Below, one piece after another: positions 46,601-53,924 of a stretch of DNA of 64,000 nt. Location: contig NZ_JOJM01000003.1 of NCBI RefSeq assembly GCF_000720325.1, forward strand, positions 186,001 to 250,000, read 5' to 3'. The stretch comes from Streptomyces sp. NRRL B-1347 (lineage in GTDB: Bacteria; Actinomycetota; Actinomycetes; Streptomycetales; Streptomycetaceae). Under the pieces are notes generated by a model. That model did not search any database, was not told the DNA's origin, and worked only from the letters and a program-made list of their open reading frames with translations. Both the position numbers and the translations under genes were made by a program. Every line of letters begins with the position of its first letter. The first letter of the stretch is position 1.

Positions 46601-46789
46601 GTTGACGGGGTCGATCCGCAGCGACTGGAGCAGGGTGCCGTCGGCCGCCTCCCGCAGCAGGGGTTCCTCGCTGAGCCGGAGCGCGGCGCCGTCGAGGGTG
46701 CCATCGGCGGCGACCACGCCGGAGCGCAGGCTGGCGCGGATGCGGTCGTTGTCCCAGTCGGCGGTGCGGACCAGGGCCCGTGTGGTCAT
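43625..46789 (-). CDS. GH38 alpha-mannosidase
   Basis: The 1054-residue protein has the GH38 catalytic domain: metal site HHSHLDIGYTD (residues about 133-143; HxHxD) and nucleophile Asp in MQTDVPGAV (about 253). A long beta-rich C-terminal half (about 560-1054) is typical of these large enzymes. No signal peptide is seen, so it cleaves imported oligosaccharides in the cytoplasm. It begins 26 bp after the upstream permease gene and precedes the isomerase and kinase, which together complete a mannoside-to-fructose-6-phosphate route. Confidence 0.85.
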   Translation of the reverse strand: MTTRALVRTADWDNDRIRASLRSGVVAADGTLDGAALRLSEEPLLREAADGTLLQSLRIDPVNGSRVPGELAVRTGSGAAVRAERVAGPGGGARLLVPAVDTATRLTVGLPQGSDGITVQLTPQRRWTVHLVHHSHLDIGYTDPQGQVLNEHLSFLDSCLELTRATDDWPSESRFRWCVESLWSFEQWAAARPAEQVEELMRRVREGRIELTAMPFNLHTETCSTDELHELLRLAHGVRERHGVTLTSAMQTDVPGAVVGLVDALAQAGVRYLSVAHNWAGRSVPHLVGGERLPRLFRWRAPSGASVLVWVTDTPHGLAYMEGPLLGFDTSYADVDDLLPAYLTSLATHPYPYRGGIFGWAMDHVDVKREPYPWDVLHLRVQGKFGDNAPPRRVIADTVRRWNETWAYPRLRLSRNEDFFRDAEARIGGEIRTFEGDWTDWWVDGVGAGARPLSLARTAQSAVADAQTIGTFAALLDATGAEDDTRDAAGVYEAVSLFDEHTWGAGDPWTHGDEGGHSGEHQWHWKYGQAMRAHDDGRALLRRAGARLGQRLAAAPGAVATYHVVNTCSWPRTDVVRIFLPESTVPLDRPVTVHDARDGRALTHEERPQTNDDHRDAGRFLLVRVDEVPSAGSVRLDVRAAGGKAERRGTPAAVKAATGWNPTGGTERDDPAESAARAAAHPDPTLLENEHLAVRVDLAQACVASVVDKATGRELVRADAIVGFNGYVHDSYTTAGAFNHNSSRTTASERLEHLGRRAVAPPAALIDRRSTATAESITYETRPAGANRLRVTLTLPRGVPRLDVENRLDKDRTLGKESAYFAFPFAFDRPVVRMEASGGTTGTGLPVVPGSARHMRAVRRWITLADDGLAVAWSTQDAPLVQFGNIALPYAPFPKTLGHDEPATVFSWIHNNLWDTNFPSEQGFETTFRYSVACGPTATGLGTRTAAAWSRPLRAVRARGATGVAPASHCFITLDDPRVRLVGATTPRAGEALLRLQSFAEERVACRVRIGFPARAAHRAGYLGGRGPELPLEDGEVSVDVPALGTAAVLFVRQ

Positions 46790-46814
46790 GCGGATCTCCC
46801 CGGGTGGCGGGCGG

Positions 46815-47627
46815 TCAGCGGACGGACGCGGCCATGCCGCGCAGGAACAGGCCGCGGAAGACCAGGAACAGCAGCAGCGTGGGCACGGACACGACGAGGG
46901 CGCCCGCGAGGATCACGGGCGGCCCGCTGGAGGCGTAGGTGGCGCGGAGGGTGGCGAGCGACGCCATGACCGGCTGGACGTCGCCGCTGCGGCTGAGGGT
47001 GAGCCCGAGCAGCAGGTCGTTCCAGACGGCGGTGAACTGGAAGAGGAAGGCGGCGCCGAGCCCGGACCGCATCAGCGGCACGTGGATGCGCCAGAAGACG
47101 CGGGTGAAGGAGGCGCCGTCGATGAGGGCCGCCTCCGTCAGCTCGGGCGGCATCGTGGTCATCTGGTTGCGGATCAGGAAGAACGCGAACGGCACGGCCC
47201 AGGCGACGTAGACGAGCATCAGGCCGAGCCGGGTGTCGTACAGGTTGGCGTCCGCGTACAGGCCGAACAGCGGCGCGAGGAAGACCTGCAGCGGGAACAG
47301 CGTGCCGGAGTAGATCAGCCAGAACCAGAACGCGGGCCGCGGGACGGGCAGGACGACCACCGCGAACGCCGCCATGGCCGCGACGAGCACCGCGACCAGA
47401 CCACACACGACGGCGTACAGGAGCGAGGCCTGGAAGCTGTCGCCGATGCCCGCCTCGTCCCAGGCGGTGCGCACGTTGTCGACGAGCGCGAAGCCCTGGA
47501 ACGTCCAGTCGGGCTTGCCCGCGTACTCGGCCACGGGGGTCAGCGCGTTGACGACGAGCAGGTACAGCGGGAGCAGCCAGAGCGCGACGCACCCGGCGAC
47601 GAAGGCGTGCCTGCCGATCCGGCCCAT
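46815..47627 (-). CDS. Carbohydrate ABC transporter permease (MalG-type)
   Basis: The 270-residue protein has six membrane helices and the EAA loop EAALIDGASFTRVFWRIHVPLM that contacts the ATPase. It pairs with the permease encoded just upstream. No ATPase gene is present in the locus; in Streptomyces such sugar importers commonly share the MsiK ATPase encoded elsewhere. Confidence 0.85.
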   Translation of the reverse strand: MGRIGRHAFVAGCVALWLLPLYLLVVNALTPVAEYAGKPDWTFQGFALVDNVRTAWDEAGIGDSFQASLLYAVVCGLVAVLVAAMAAFAVVVLPVPRPAFWFWLIYSGTLFPLQVFLAPLFGLYADANLYDTRLGLMLVYVAWAVPFAFFLIRNQMTTMPPELTEAALIDGASFTRVFWRIHVPLMRSGLGAAFLFQFTAVWNDLLLGLTLSRSGDVQPVMASLATLRATYASSGPPVILAGALVVSVPTLLLFLVFRGLFLRGMAASVR

Positions 47628-47636
47628 GATGCCTCC

Positions 47637-48620
47637 TCAGGCCTTCGACCAGCCCGTGTCGGGCATCTGACGGCTCAGGTACAGCCAGGACGAGGCGACG
47701 ACGACCACGGAGAGGACGAGGGCGATCGCCGAGCCGTAGCCGACGTGGAACAGGCGGAACGTCTCGCGGTACATGGTCAGGGCGAGGGTCTCGGAGGAGC
47801 GGGACGGGCCGCCCTGGGTGAGGATCCAGATCATGTCGAAGGCCTTCAGGCTGTTGACGATGGCCATGCCGACCACGACCACGGTCACGGCGCGCAGCTG
47901 CGGCAGCGTGACGTACCGGACCATGCGCCAGCCGCTCGCGCCGTCCAGCTGGGCGGCCTCGACGGTGTCCCGGGGGATGGCGCGCAGGCCGATGGCGAAG
48001 AGCACCACGTTGAGGCCCGTCGCCTGCCAGGTGCTCGCGACGATGAGGGCCAGGGTGTTCTGCGGCCACTCCAGGAGCCAGAGCTGCGCCCACGAGTCGA
48101 GGCCGACGGCGCGCAGGGCCTGGTTGACGGCGCCGTCGGAGGTCAGCATGAAGTACCACAGGGCCGCGGTGGCGGTCCCGGAGATCGCGAAGGGCAGCAC
48201 GATCACCAGCTGGGCGAGGCCGCCCCAGCGCAGCCGGTGCGTGGCGAGGGCGATGACGAGCCCGGCGAGCACGGGCAGGAGCAGCGTCCCGGCCACCCAC
48301 ATCAGGGTGTTGAGCAGGGAGCGGCCGAAGACGGGGTCGTCGGCGAGCCGGGTGTAGTTGTCGAGCCCGGTGTAGCTGCTCGTGAAGCCGTTGTCCTCGA
48401 AGAAGCTGCCGTACACGCTGCGCAGGAACGGGTACACGAGCAGGACGCCCACGAACGCGAAGGCGGGCAGCGCCCAGGGCAGCGCGGTCAGCGGCCCGCC
48501 GAGCCGGGCGCCGGGGCGCGCGGCCTGGTGGGGGGTGCGCAGGGGCACGCGCCTGCGGCGTGCGCGCCGCTCGCGGGCGGGCGGCGCGGGCGCACCGGTG
48601 GAGGACACCGTTCCGGTCAT
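47637..48620 (-). CDS. Carbohydrate ABC transporter permease (MalF-type)
   Basis: The 327-residue protein has an Arg-rich cytoplasmic N-terminus (ERRARRRRVPLR) and six membrane helices with EAAQLDGASGWRMVRYVTLPQLRAV as its EAA loop. Its ATG overlaps the stop of the binding-protein gene (ATGA), and the next permease gene starts 10 bp after its stop, so the three are one transcription unit. Confidence 0.85.
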   Translation of the reverse strand: MTGTVSSTGAPAPPARERRARRRRVPLRTPHQAARPGARLGGPLTALPWALPAFAFVGVLLVYPFLRSVYGSFFEDNGFTSSYTGLDNYTRLADDPVFGRSLLNTLMWVAGTLLLPVLAGLVIALATHRLRWGGLAQLVIVLPFAISGTATAALWYFMLTSDGAVNQALRAVGLDSWAQLWLLEWPQNTLALIVASTWQATGLNVVLFAIGLRAIPRDTVEAAQLDGASGWRMVRYVTLPQLRAVTVVVVGMAIVNSLKAFDMIWILTQGGPSRSSETLALTMYRETFRLFHVGYGSAIALVLSVVVVASSWLYLSRQMPDTGWSKA

Positions 48621-49921
48621 GTCTCGGCCGCCTCCCGCCACACCTTCCAGGCGTCGTCGGCGCGGTCCTGCATGGTGCGCAGGACCTTCCGGTACGAGGA
48701 CGGGTTGAGCAGGAATCCGGCGAGGTCGTCGACGGTGGCCTCGACGAGTTCGGGCGGGCCCTGCTCCCAGAAGCGGTTGAGCAGCCACAGGCGGTCGCCG
48801 CGGACCTTCTTCTGGAGTCCGGCGATCACCGGGTTGGCGGGGGCGACCTCGGGGTTGGGGCAGCCGTCCTGGAGGCTGTGCGAGAACGCCTTCATCACGG
48901 CGGGGTGCAGCCAGGCGCGGGTCGCCTTCAGGGCCTCTTCGTGGTCGGGCCCCTTGACGGTGGCGACGAGGGCGCTGGACTCGAAGATGACGCTGGGGCG
49001 GGCGCCGGGCTCGGCCATGGGCAGCACGAAGGCGCCCATGTTCGCCCCCGGCTTGGCGCCCGCGGCCACGAGCGTCGAGCCGAGCCAGGTGCCGCAGGGC
49101 ACCATGCCGACCTTGCCGTGCACGAGGGCCGCGGCGGCGTCGACGTGGTTCATGTCCATCGGCGTGAACCAGTCCCGGTCGAAGAAGGAGACCAGGGTGC
49201 GCAGGGCGCGTTCGGCGCGCGGGTCGGTGTAGCGCGCGCGGCCGTTCATCAAGTCCTCGTAGAAGCGCGGGTCCTGGCGGCTGAGGATCTCCTGGAACCA
49301 GATGAAGGATGGCCAGCGGCCGTCGGCGGTGCCGTGCAGCGGGGTCACCTTGTTGCGCTTGAGCCGGGCGCAGGCGGCGAGGAAGTCGTCCCAGGTGCGC
49401 GGCGGCTTCAGGCCGTGCTCGGCGAACACCTCGGGGTTGTGGAAGAACACCCAGTACGCGAGATTCATCGGCAGGCCGTAGACGCGCCCCCGCTCGGTGA
49501 ACGCGGAGCGCAGCGAGGGGTCGGCCCAGCCCTTGCGTTCGGCGCGGTCCCACGTCGCGGAGAGGTCGACGATGCCGCCGGTGCGGGCCAGGTCCTTCAG
49601 GCGGTAGCCGGACCAGTACTTGAGCATGTCCGGGGTCTTGCGGGTGCGCAGCGAGGACTTGACCACCTGCTCGAAGGACTCCAGGAGCGGGTTGACCTCC
49701 GGGACGAGCCGCAGCCCCGCGACGCCCTGCATGGCCTTGCCCGCGGCCGTCATGGGCGCGGCCCAGGCGGCGCTGTCCCCGAACACGGCTACCTTGCCGC
49801 GGGGTTGGCCCGCGTCGGTGCCGCAGGCCGTGGCGAGGGCCCCGGTGGCGGCCGCGGCGGCTCCGGTGAACAGGGTGCGGCGTGCCAAGGCGGGTGGCGC
49901 GGTGGGCGTGGTACCTGACAT
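48617..49921 (-). CDS. Sugar-binding lipoprotein of ABC transporter
   Basis: The 434-residue protein starts with a twin-Arg-containing signal (LARRTLFTGAAAAATG) ending in the lipobox LATAC, so it is an exported lipoprotein, possibly via Tat. The rest is a family-1 solute-binding fold (FGDSAAWAAPMTAAGKAMQG, GRVYGLPMNLAYWVFFHNPEVF, DGRWPSFIWFQEIL). It should capture an oligomannoside or similar sugar. It is the first gene after the LacI-type palindrome. Confidence 0.85.
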   Translation of the reverse strand: MSGTTPTAPPALARRTLFTGAAAAATGALATACGTDAGQPRGKVAVFGDSAAWAAPMTAAGKAMQGVAGLRLVPEVNPLLESFEQVVKSSLRTRKTPDMLKYWSGYRLKDLARTGGIVDLSATWDRAERKGWADPSLRSAFTERGRVYGLPMNLAYWVFFHNPEVFAEHGLKPPRTWDDFLAACARLKRNKVTPLHGTADGRWPSFIWFQEILSRQDPRFYEDLMNGRARYTDPRAERALRTLVSFFDRDWFTPMDMNHVDAAAALVHGKVGMVPCGTWLGSTLVAAGAKPGANMGAFVLPMAEPGARPSVIFESSALVATVKGPDHEEALKATRAWLHPAVMKAFSHSLQDGCPNPEVAPANPVIAGLQKKVRGDRLWLLNRFWEQGPPELVEATVDDLAGFLLNPSSYRKVLRTMQDRADDAWKVWREAAET

Positions 49922-50023
49922 GGGCGGCCCCCAGGTGGGTCCCGTGCGTCCCGGGTCGTCCCCCGGGTGTGTACCGGTGTGTACCGAGCGGCACCGGGTG
50001 CGTCCGGGGCGTGGCCCGGCCCG

Positions 50024-50039
50024 GTGTTAGCGTTAACAC
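50024..50039. promoter_or_regulatory. LacI-type operator of the mannoside locus
   Basis: GTGTTAGCGTTAACAC is a near-perfect 16-bp palindrome with the CG centre typical of LacI-family operators, about 100 bp upstream of the binding-protein gene. The LacI regulator at the end of the locus is its probable ligand. Confidence 0.7.
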
Positions 50040-50534
50040 GAGCGAGATGGAGCGTCGCGGGGGCGGGAACGGATGTCAAGGCCCGGCGCAGCGTTCACGC
50101 CACGCGAGGGCCTTCGGAGTACGCCGCTCTCACCCCGGGCGTGACCAAGTCCCCCTCCTCTCACAGGCGTTCGGGCGCGGGCACGACCGACTGGACGGCC
50201 CCTGCTCTCCCCCGGGAGCACGCTCGACACGCTCCGCGGCCAGGCGGGTCATGTCTGCGGTCCGGCCCTCGTGCGCCGTCGGCGAACCGAACGGGCGGCA
50301 GTCCAGCCGGATGACGACGGTCCCGAAGCGGACCAGGGCGGCCCTGTCTCGAAGCGGACCAGGGCGGCCCGGGCCCGCCCGCGAAAACCAGTTGCCCGGC
50401 ACCTCGCCCCAGCCACAAGCTCGGGGCATGTTCACCGAACCCGCCACCGCCCCGCTGCCGCTCGCCCCCGCCGCCCGTTCGGCGCGTGGCCAGCAGCAGT
50501 CCGGCCGTCCGTGGAGGTCCACGCCGCCGCGCCG
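50040..50534. other. Intergenic region with direct repeat upstream of LysE gene
   Basis: About 495 bp separates the LacI operator from the LysE-type gene. Frames in it are Arg/Pro-rich and unconvincing. The only structure of note is the 21-bp direct repeat annotated separately. Confidence 0.4.
50324..50370. repeat. 21-bp direct repeat upstream of LysE-type gene
   Basis: Two identical 21-bp copies (starting CGAAGCGGACCAGGG) lie at 50324-50344 and 50350-50370, with a period of 26 bp. The GGACC core recalls the repeats at the MocR/LysE junction at 38 kb, so this may be a similar operator for this exporter. Confidence 0.6.
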
Positions 50535-51164
50535 ATGAGCGGGCACCTGGTCGCGGGGCTCGTCGCCGGGTACGGCATCGCCATGCCGGTGGGGGCGGTC
50601 GCGACGTATCTGGTGGGGCTCACCGCCCGGACGTCGTTGCGGGTGGGGGCGTGCGCCGCGCTCGGGGTGGCGACAGCGGACGGGCTGTACGCCCTGGTCG
50701 CCACCGTGGCGGGGGCCGCCGCGGCCCACGCCGTCGAGCCGGTGATGGGCCCGCTGCGCTGGGTCTCCGCGTCCGTCCTGATCGCCATCGCCGTACGCGC
50801 GGCCGTCGCGGCCGTCCGGCGGCACCGCGCCCCGGACACCGCCGCGCCGCGCGTCGGCAGCCCGCCGAGCCCGGCCCGCGCGTACACCACCTTCCTCGGC
50901 ATCACGCTGCTCAACCCCACCACCGTCGTGTACTTCGCGGCGCTCGTGGTGGGCGGGCGGTCCGGCTCGGGCGCGGACCACCTCGGGCAGGCCGTGTTCA
51001 CCCTCGCCGCCTTCGCGGCCTCCGCGAGCTGGCAACTGCTGCTCGCCGGGGGCGGCGCGCTCCTGGGCCGCGCCCTGACGGGCCGCCGGGGCCGCCTGGT
51101 CACGACGTTGACGTCCAGCGCGGTGATCACGGGATTGGCGGTGCATCTGCTGGCGGCGAGCTGA
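50535..51164 (+). CDS. LysE-family transporter
   Basis: The 209-residue protein has six hydrophobic helices with PVGAVATYLVGLTARTSLRVGACAALGVATADGLYALVA near the start and YTTFLGITLLNPTTVVYFAALVVGG in the middle, the LysE family blocks. It probably exports amino acids or small metabolites. No regulator gene adjoins it. ATG 50535 is chosen because family homology begins there; the ribosome site is weak. Confidence 0.75.
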   Translation: MSGHLVAGLVAGYGIAMPVGAVATYLVGLTARTSLRVGACAALGVATADGLYALVATVAGAAAAHAVEPVMGPLRWVSASVLIAIAVRAAVAAVRRHRAPDTAAPRVGSPPSPARAYTTFLGITLLNPTTVVYFAALVVGGRSGSGADHLGQAVFTLAAFAASASWQLLLAGGGALLGRALTGRRGRLVTTLTSSAVITGLAVHLLAAS

Positions 51165-51184
51165 CTGGTTCGCGCAGGCCGGAT

Positions 51185-51250
51185 GCCTGTACCCACTGGC
51201 GCCTGAGCCTGTGCCCACTGACACCTCAGCCTGTACCTACTAGTATGTAC
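51185..51250. repeat. Three tandem 22-bp repeats ending in an 18-bp palindrome
   Basis: GCCTGTACCCACT, GCCTGTGCCCACT and GCCTGTACCTACT begin at 51185, 51207 and 51229, an exact 22-bp period. The third merges into GTACCTACTAGTATGTAC (51233-51250), symmetric at 16 of 18 positions. This lies about 50 bp before the tautomerase start and looks like a multi-site operator. Confidence 0.65.
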
Positions 51251-51301
51251 GAGCATTCAGTCCGCCCACGGACGCCCCGCCCCCGCAGAAGGAGCCCCGC
51301 C

Positions 51302-51718
51302 ATGCCCCTCGTCCGCATAGACGCCCTGCGCGCCGACGCCGCGCGCCTCGACGCGCTGGGGCGGGCCGTTCACGACGCGCTCGTGGAGACGATCGGCATC
51401 CCGCCCGACGACCACTTCCAAATCCTGACCGGCCACGACGGCGACGGCAGCACGCTGCGGTACGGGAACTACCTGGGCGTGCGCCGCGACGACGGGATCG
51501 TCTACGTCGTGATCACCATGCGGGCCGGGCGCACGCCCGACCAGAAGCGCGCCCTGTACCGGCGGATCGCCGAACTGGCCGAGGAGTACGCGGGAACCGA
51601 ACCGCGGAACGTGTTCGTCACCGTGCTGGAGAACGAGTCCATCGACTGGTCCCTCGGCAACGGCGAGGCCCAGTACGCCCCGGCCCGGGACACCCCGGAG
51701 GAGTCAGCCCGCCCATGA
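51302..51718 (+). CDS. Tautomerase-family protein
   Basis: The 138-residue protein starts MPLVRIDALRADAARLDALGRAVHDALVETIGIPPDDHFQIL, the beta-alpha-beta unit of the tautomerase superfamily with the N-terminal catalytic Pro exposed after Met removal. A second unit follows (VYVVITMRAGRTPDQKRALYRRIAELAEEY...). It should act on keto-enol or halo-acrylate substrates. AGAAGGAG precedes the ATG. Its stop overlaps the start of the phosphatase gene (ATGA). Confidence 0.85.
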   Translation: MPLVRIDALRADAARLDALGRAVHDALVETIGIPPDDHFQILTGHDGDGSTLRYGNYLGVRRDDGIVYVVITMRAGRTPDQKRALYRRIAELAEEYAGTEPRNVFVTVLENESIDWSLGNGEAQYAPARDTPEESARP

Positions 51719-52338
51719 CCGGATCCGCCGCCCGCCACCTCTACCTCGCCCGGCACGGCGAGGCGTCGCCGGACGAGAGCGAGCTGACCGACGCCGGCCG
51801 CCGCCAGGCCGCCCTGCTCGGCGAGCGGCTGCGGGGCCTGCCCCTCACCCGGGTCACCCACGGCCCGCTCCCCCGCGCCGAGCAGACGGCGCGGCTCGCG
51901 CACGCGCACCTCGGCTCCGCCGCCTTGCGGTCGTCCGCCGCCGCCGGGGACTACGTCCCGTACCGGCCGCGCCGCGACGAACTGCCCGCCGAACACGCGG
52001 ACATCATCCTCGACCGGCTGGCGCGGGTGTCGGTGGCAGAGCCGGAGCGGGGAGCGGACCTCGCGCGAGCCGCGCTGGCGCGCTTCACCGGCCCGGTCCG
52101 AGGGGACGAACCCCGGCACGAACTGGTCGTCACCCACAACTTCCTCATCGGCTGGCTCGTGCGCGCCGCGCTCGACGCGCCCGGCTGGCGCTGGCTTGGC
52201 CTCAACCACGCGCACGCCGCCCTGACCGTCATCCGCTACGCCCCCGACCGCCCGGCGTCGCTGCTGCTGTACAACGACACCGGGCACCTGCCGGCGGAAC
52301 TCCGCTGGACCGGGATGCCCGCCGAGCTGCGCGTGTGA
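51715..52338 (+). CDS. Histidine phosphatase family protein
   Basis: The 207-residue protein has the RHG motif LYLARHGEASPDES (about 9-22), a second basic motif near THGPLPRAEQTARLA, and the second catalytic His in LVVTHNFLIGWLV (about 140). It is a phosphoglycerate-mutase-like phosphatase with unknown substrate. Translation is coupled to the tautomerase. Confidence 0.8.
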   Translation: MTGSAARHLYLARHGEASPDESELTDAGRRQAALLGERLRGLPLTRVTHGPLPRAEQTARLAHAHLGSAALRSSAAAGDYVPYRPRRDELPAEHADIILDRLARVSVAEPERGADLARAALARFTGPVRGDEPRHELVVTHNFLIGWLVRAALDAPGWRWLGLNHAHAALTVIRYAPDRPASLLLYNDTGHLPAELRWTGMPAELRV

Positions 52339-52389
52339 GCCGCGGGCTCCCCCGCAGCGCCATCCGTACGGGGACCTCCCGCAGTCGGG

Positions 52390-53385
52390 TCAGTGGACCC
52401 GGTGGGTGGGGCCGTGGCCGCTCGTGCAGTGCGGGGCGGCGGAGGCGGGCGGCGTCGCGTCGGCGGCGGGCTCCTCGTGGTCGATCTGGAGGGTGGTGTG
52501 CGTGAGCCCGTACGTGTCGGCGAGGAGCTTGTCCAGGTCGCGCCGCACGGCGTGGCAGTCGCCGCCGGGGTGGACGAGGACGTGGGCCGACAGGGCCGGT
52601 TCGCCGGAGGTGATGGTCCAGATGTGCAGGTCGTGGACCTCCGCCACGGAGGGCGTCCTGGCGAGTTCGCCCCCGATCGCGTCCGGGTCGAGGCCCGCGG
52701 GCGCCGCTTCGAGGAGGATGCGGCCGGAGTCGCGGAGCAGCCCGCAGCCCGCCTTGACCATGAGGACGACGACGAAGAGCGTGGCGATGGTGTCGGCGCG
52801 GGCGAAGCCCGTGGTCATGACGATGACGCCCGCGACGGCGGTGCCGATGAAGGCGTACAGGTCGTTGAGGATGTGCTGGTACGCGCCCTCGACGTTCAGC
52901 GAAGCGCGGTTCGCCCTGGAAAGGCACCAGGTCGCGGCGAGGTTGACGGCCACGCCGCAGAGCGCGGTGACGAGCACCATCCAGCCGGTGACCTCCGGCG
53001 GGTGCAGCAGCCGCTGCACGGCCTCGAAGCCGAGCCACGCGGCGGCGAGCAGCAGCGTGAGCCCGTTGGCCTGGGCGGAGAGTATCTCGGCCCGCTTCAG
53101 ACCGAAGGTGTACGTGCCCTTGGCGGGCCGCGCGGCGAGCCGCATCGCGACGAGCGCGAGCACGATGGAGAAGGCGTCCGTGAGCATGTGGACGGCATCG
53201 GAAATCAGGGCGAGAGAACCGGCCATGAAAGCGATGACCGTCTCGACGGCAATGAAAACGCCAATCAATACGAGCGCGAGCGAAAGCCATCGCCTGTCGG
53301 CGTCGGCGGAGACGCCGTGACCGTGCCCGGCGTGGCCGCCGTCCTTGTGGTCGTGCCCGTGCTGATGCGTGTGAGCGTGCCCCAC
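52390..53385 (-). CDS. Cation diffusion facilitator (CDF) metal exporter
   Basis: The 331-residue protein begins with a His-rich metal-binding segment (GHAHTHQHGHDHKDGGHAGHGHG) and has six membrane helices, with the HxxxD pairs of CDF proteins (DAVHMLTDAFS and HILNDLYAF). The cytoplasmic C-terminal domain (VHDLHIWTITSGEPALSAHVLV) is also typical. It exports zinc, cobalt or similar ions. The GTG 53385 is chosen with GGGGGGAAA upstream; codons further upstream are non-coding. Confidence 0.85.
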   Translation of the reverse strand: MGHAHTHQHGHDHKDGGHAGHGHGVSADADRRWLSLALVLIGVFIAVETVIAFMAGSLALISDAVHMLTDAFSIVLALVAMRLAARPAKGTYTFGLKRAEILSAQANGLTLLLAAAWLGFEAVQRLLHPPEVTGWMVLVTALCGVAVNLAATWCLSRANRASLNVEGAYQHILNDLYAFIGTAVAGVIVMTTGFARADTIATLFVVVLMVKAGCGLLRDSGRILLEAAPAGLDPDAIGGELARTPSVAEVHDLHIWTITSGEPALSAHVLVHPGGDCHAVRRDLDKLLADTYGLTHTTLQIDHEEPAADATPPASAAPHCTSGHGPTHRVH

Positions 53386-53680
53386 GGAGTTTCCCCCCAC
53401 GTATGCCGACGGCGGCTGACGAACGGGAGTCAATCGCAATTCGGCGACGGCCGCAAAGGCTGCACCGGTGACCGTTTTCAATGCCGATTAGGGCCTGAGA
53501 CACCGGTCCCGTACATCTGGAATTGCCGACAAAGGTCGGCTGAATTCACTCCGTTTGAACCCGGTGGCCGCGGTTCACGCCTCGGGGCACCACCGCCGAC
53601 CGCCGAGGGAGCCGTTGCACGCCCAGATCTGCACGTCGCCCCTTCCCCGGCCCGTCGCCTCCGCTACGGGAGGAATCAGG
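53386..53680. other. Intergenic region before the 53.7-61 kb locus
   Basis: About 295 bp of lower GC holding the leftward CDF promoter region. No gene is seen. Confidence 0.4.
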
Positions 53681-53761
53681 ATGAGAGACAGCAAACCACC
53701 CGAAGAGAAGGAAGCACCCCAAGGCCCCCCACGTTCACCCACCGCACGCCTCAGCTTGTGA
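53681..53761 (+). CDS. 26-residue peptide ORF with strong ribosome binding site
   Basis: GGGAGG lies seven bases before an ATG that opens a 27-codon frame. The peptide begins MRDSKPPEEKEAP and ends TARLSL, a charged Lys/Glu/Pro part and a short uncharged end. It lies 163 bp before the ATP-grasp gene on the same strand. It could be a small scaffold or precursor peptide for the ligase, a leader, or a chance ORF. It has no graspetide core motif and no Cys. Confidence 0.4.
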   Translation: MRDSKPPEEKEAPQGPPRSPTARLSL

Positions 53762-53924
53762 CTCACGCCACGCCGGACGGCTAAAGGATCTTGCTTCCGC
53801 GTATCCACACGCCGGTATCCCGTGTGCCACGATGCCACCGTGTTGCTCCACCGCTCTTGAAATCACCTACTGACTCACTGATGACTTCTTGAACGTTCGG
53901 CTGGCCGTCATACGGGGGACGAGA

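Noticed and set aside
53681..53761. Graspetide (omega-ester peptide) precursor
   Set aside because: The peptide lacks the Thr/Ser-Glu/Asp core repeats and the neighbouring ATP-grasp enzyme is of the amino-acid-ligase type.
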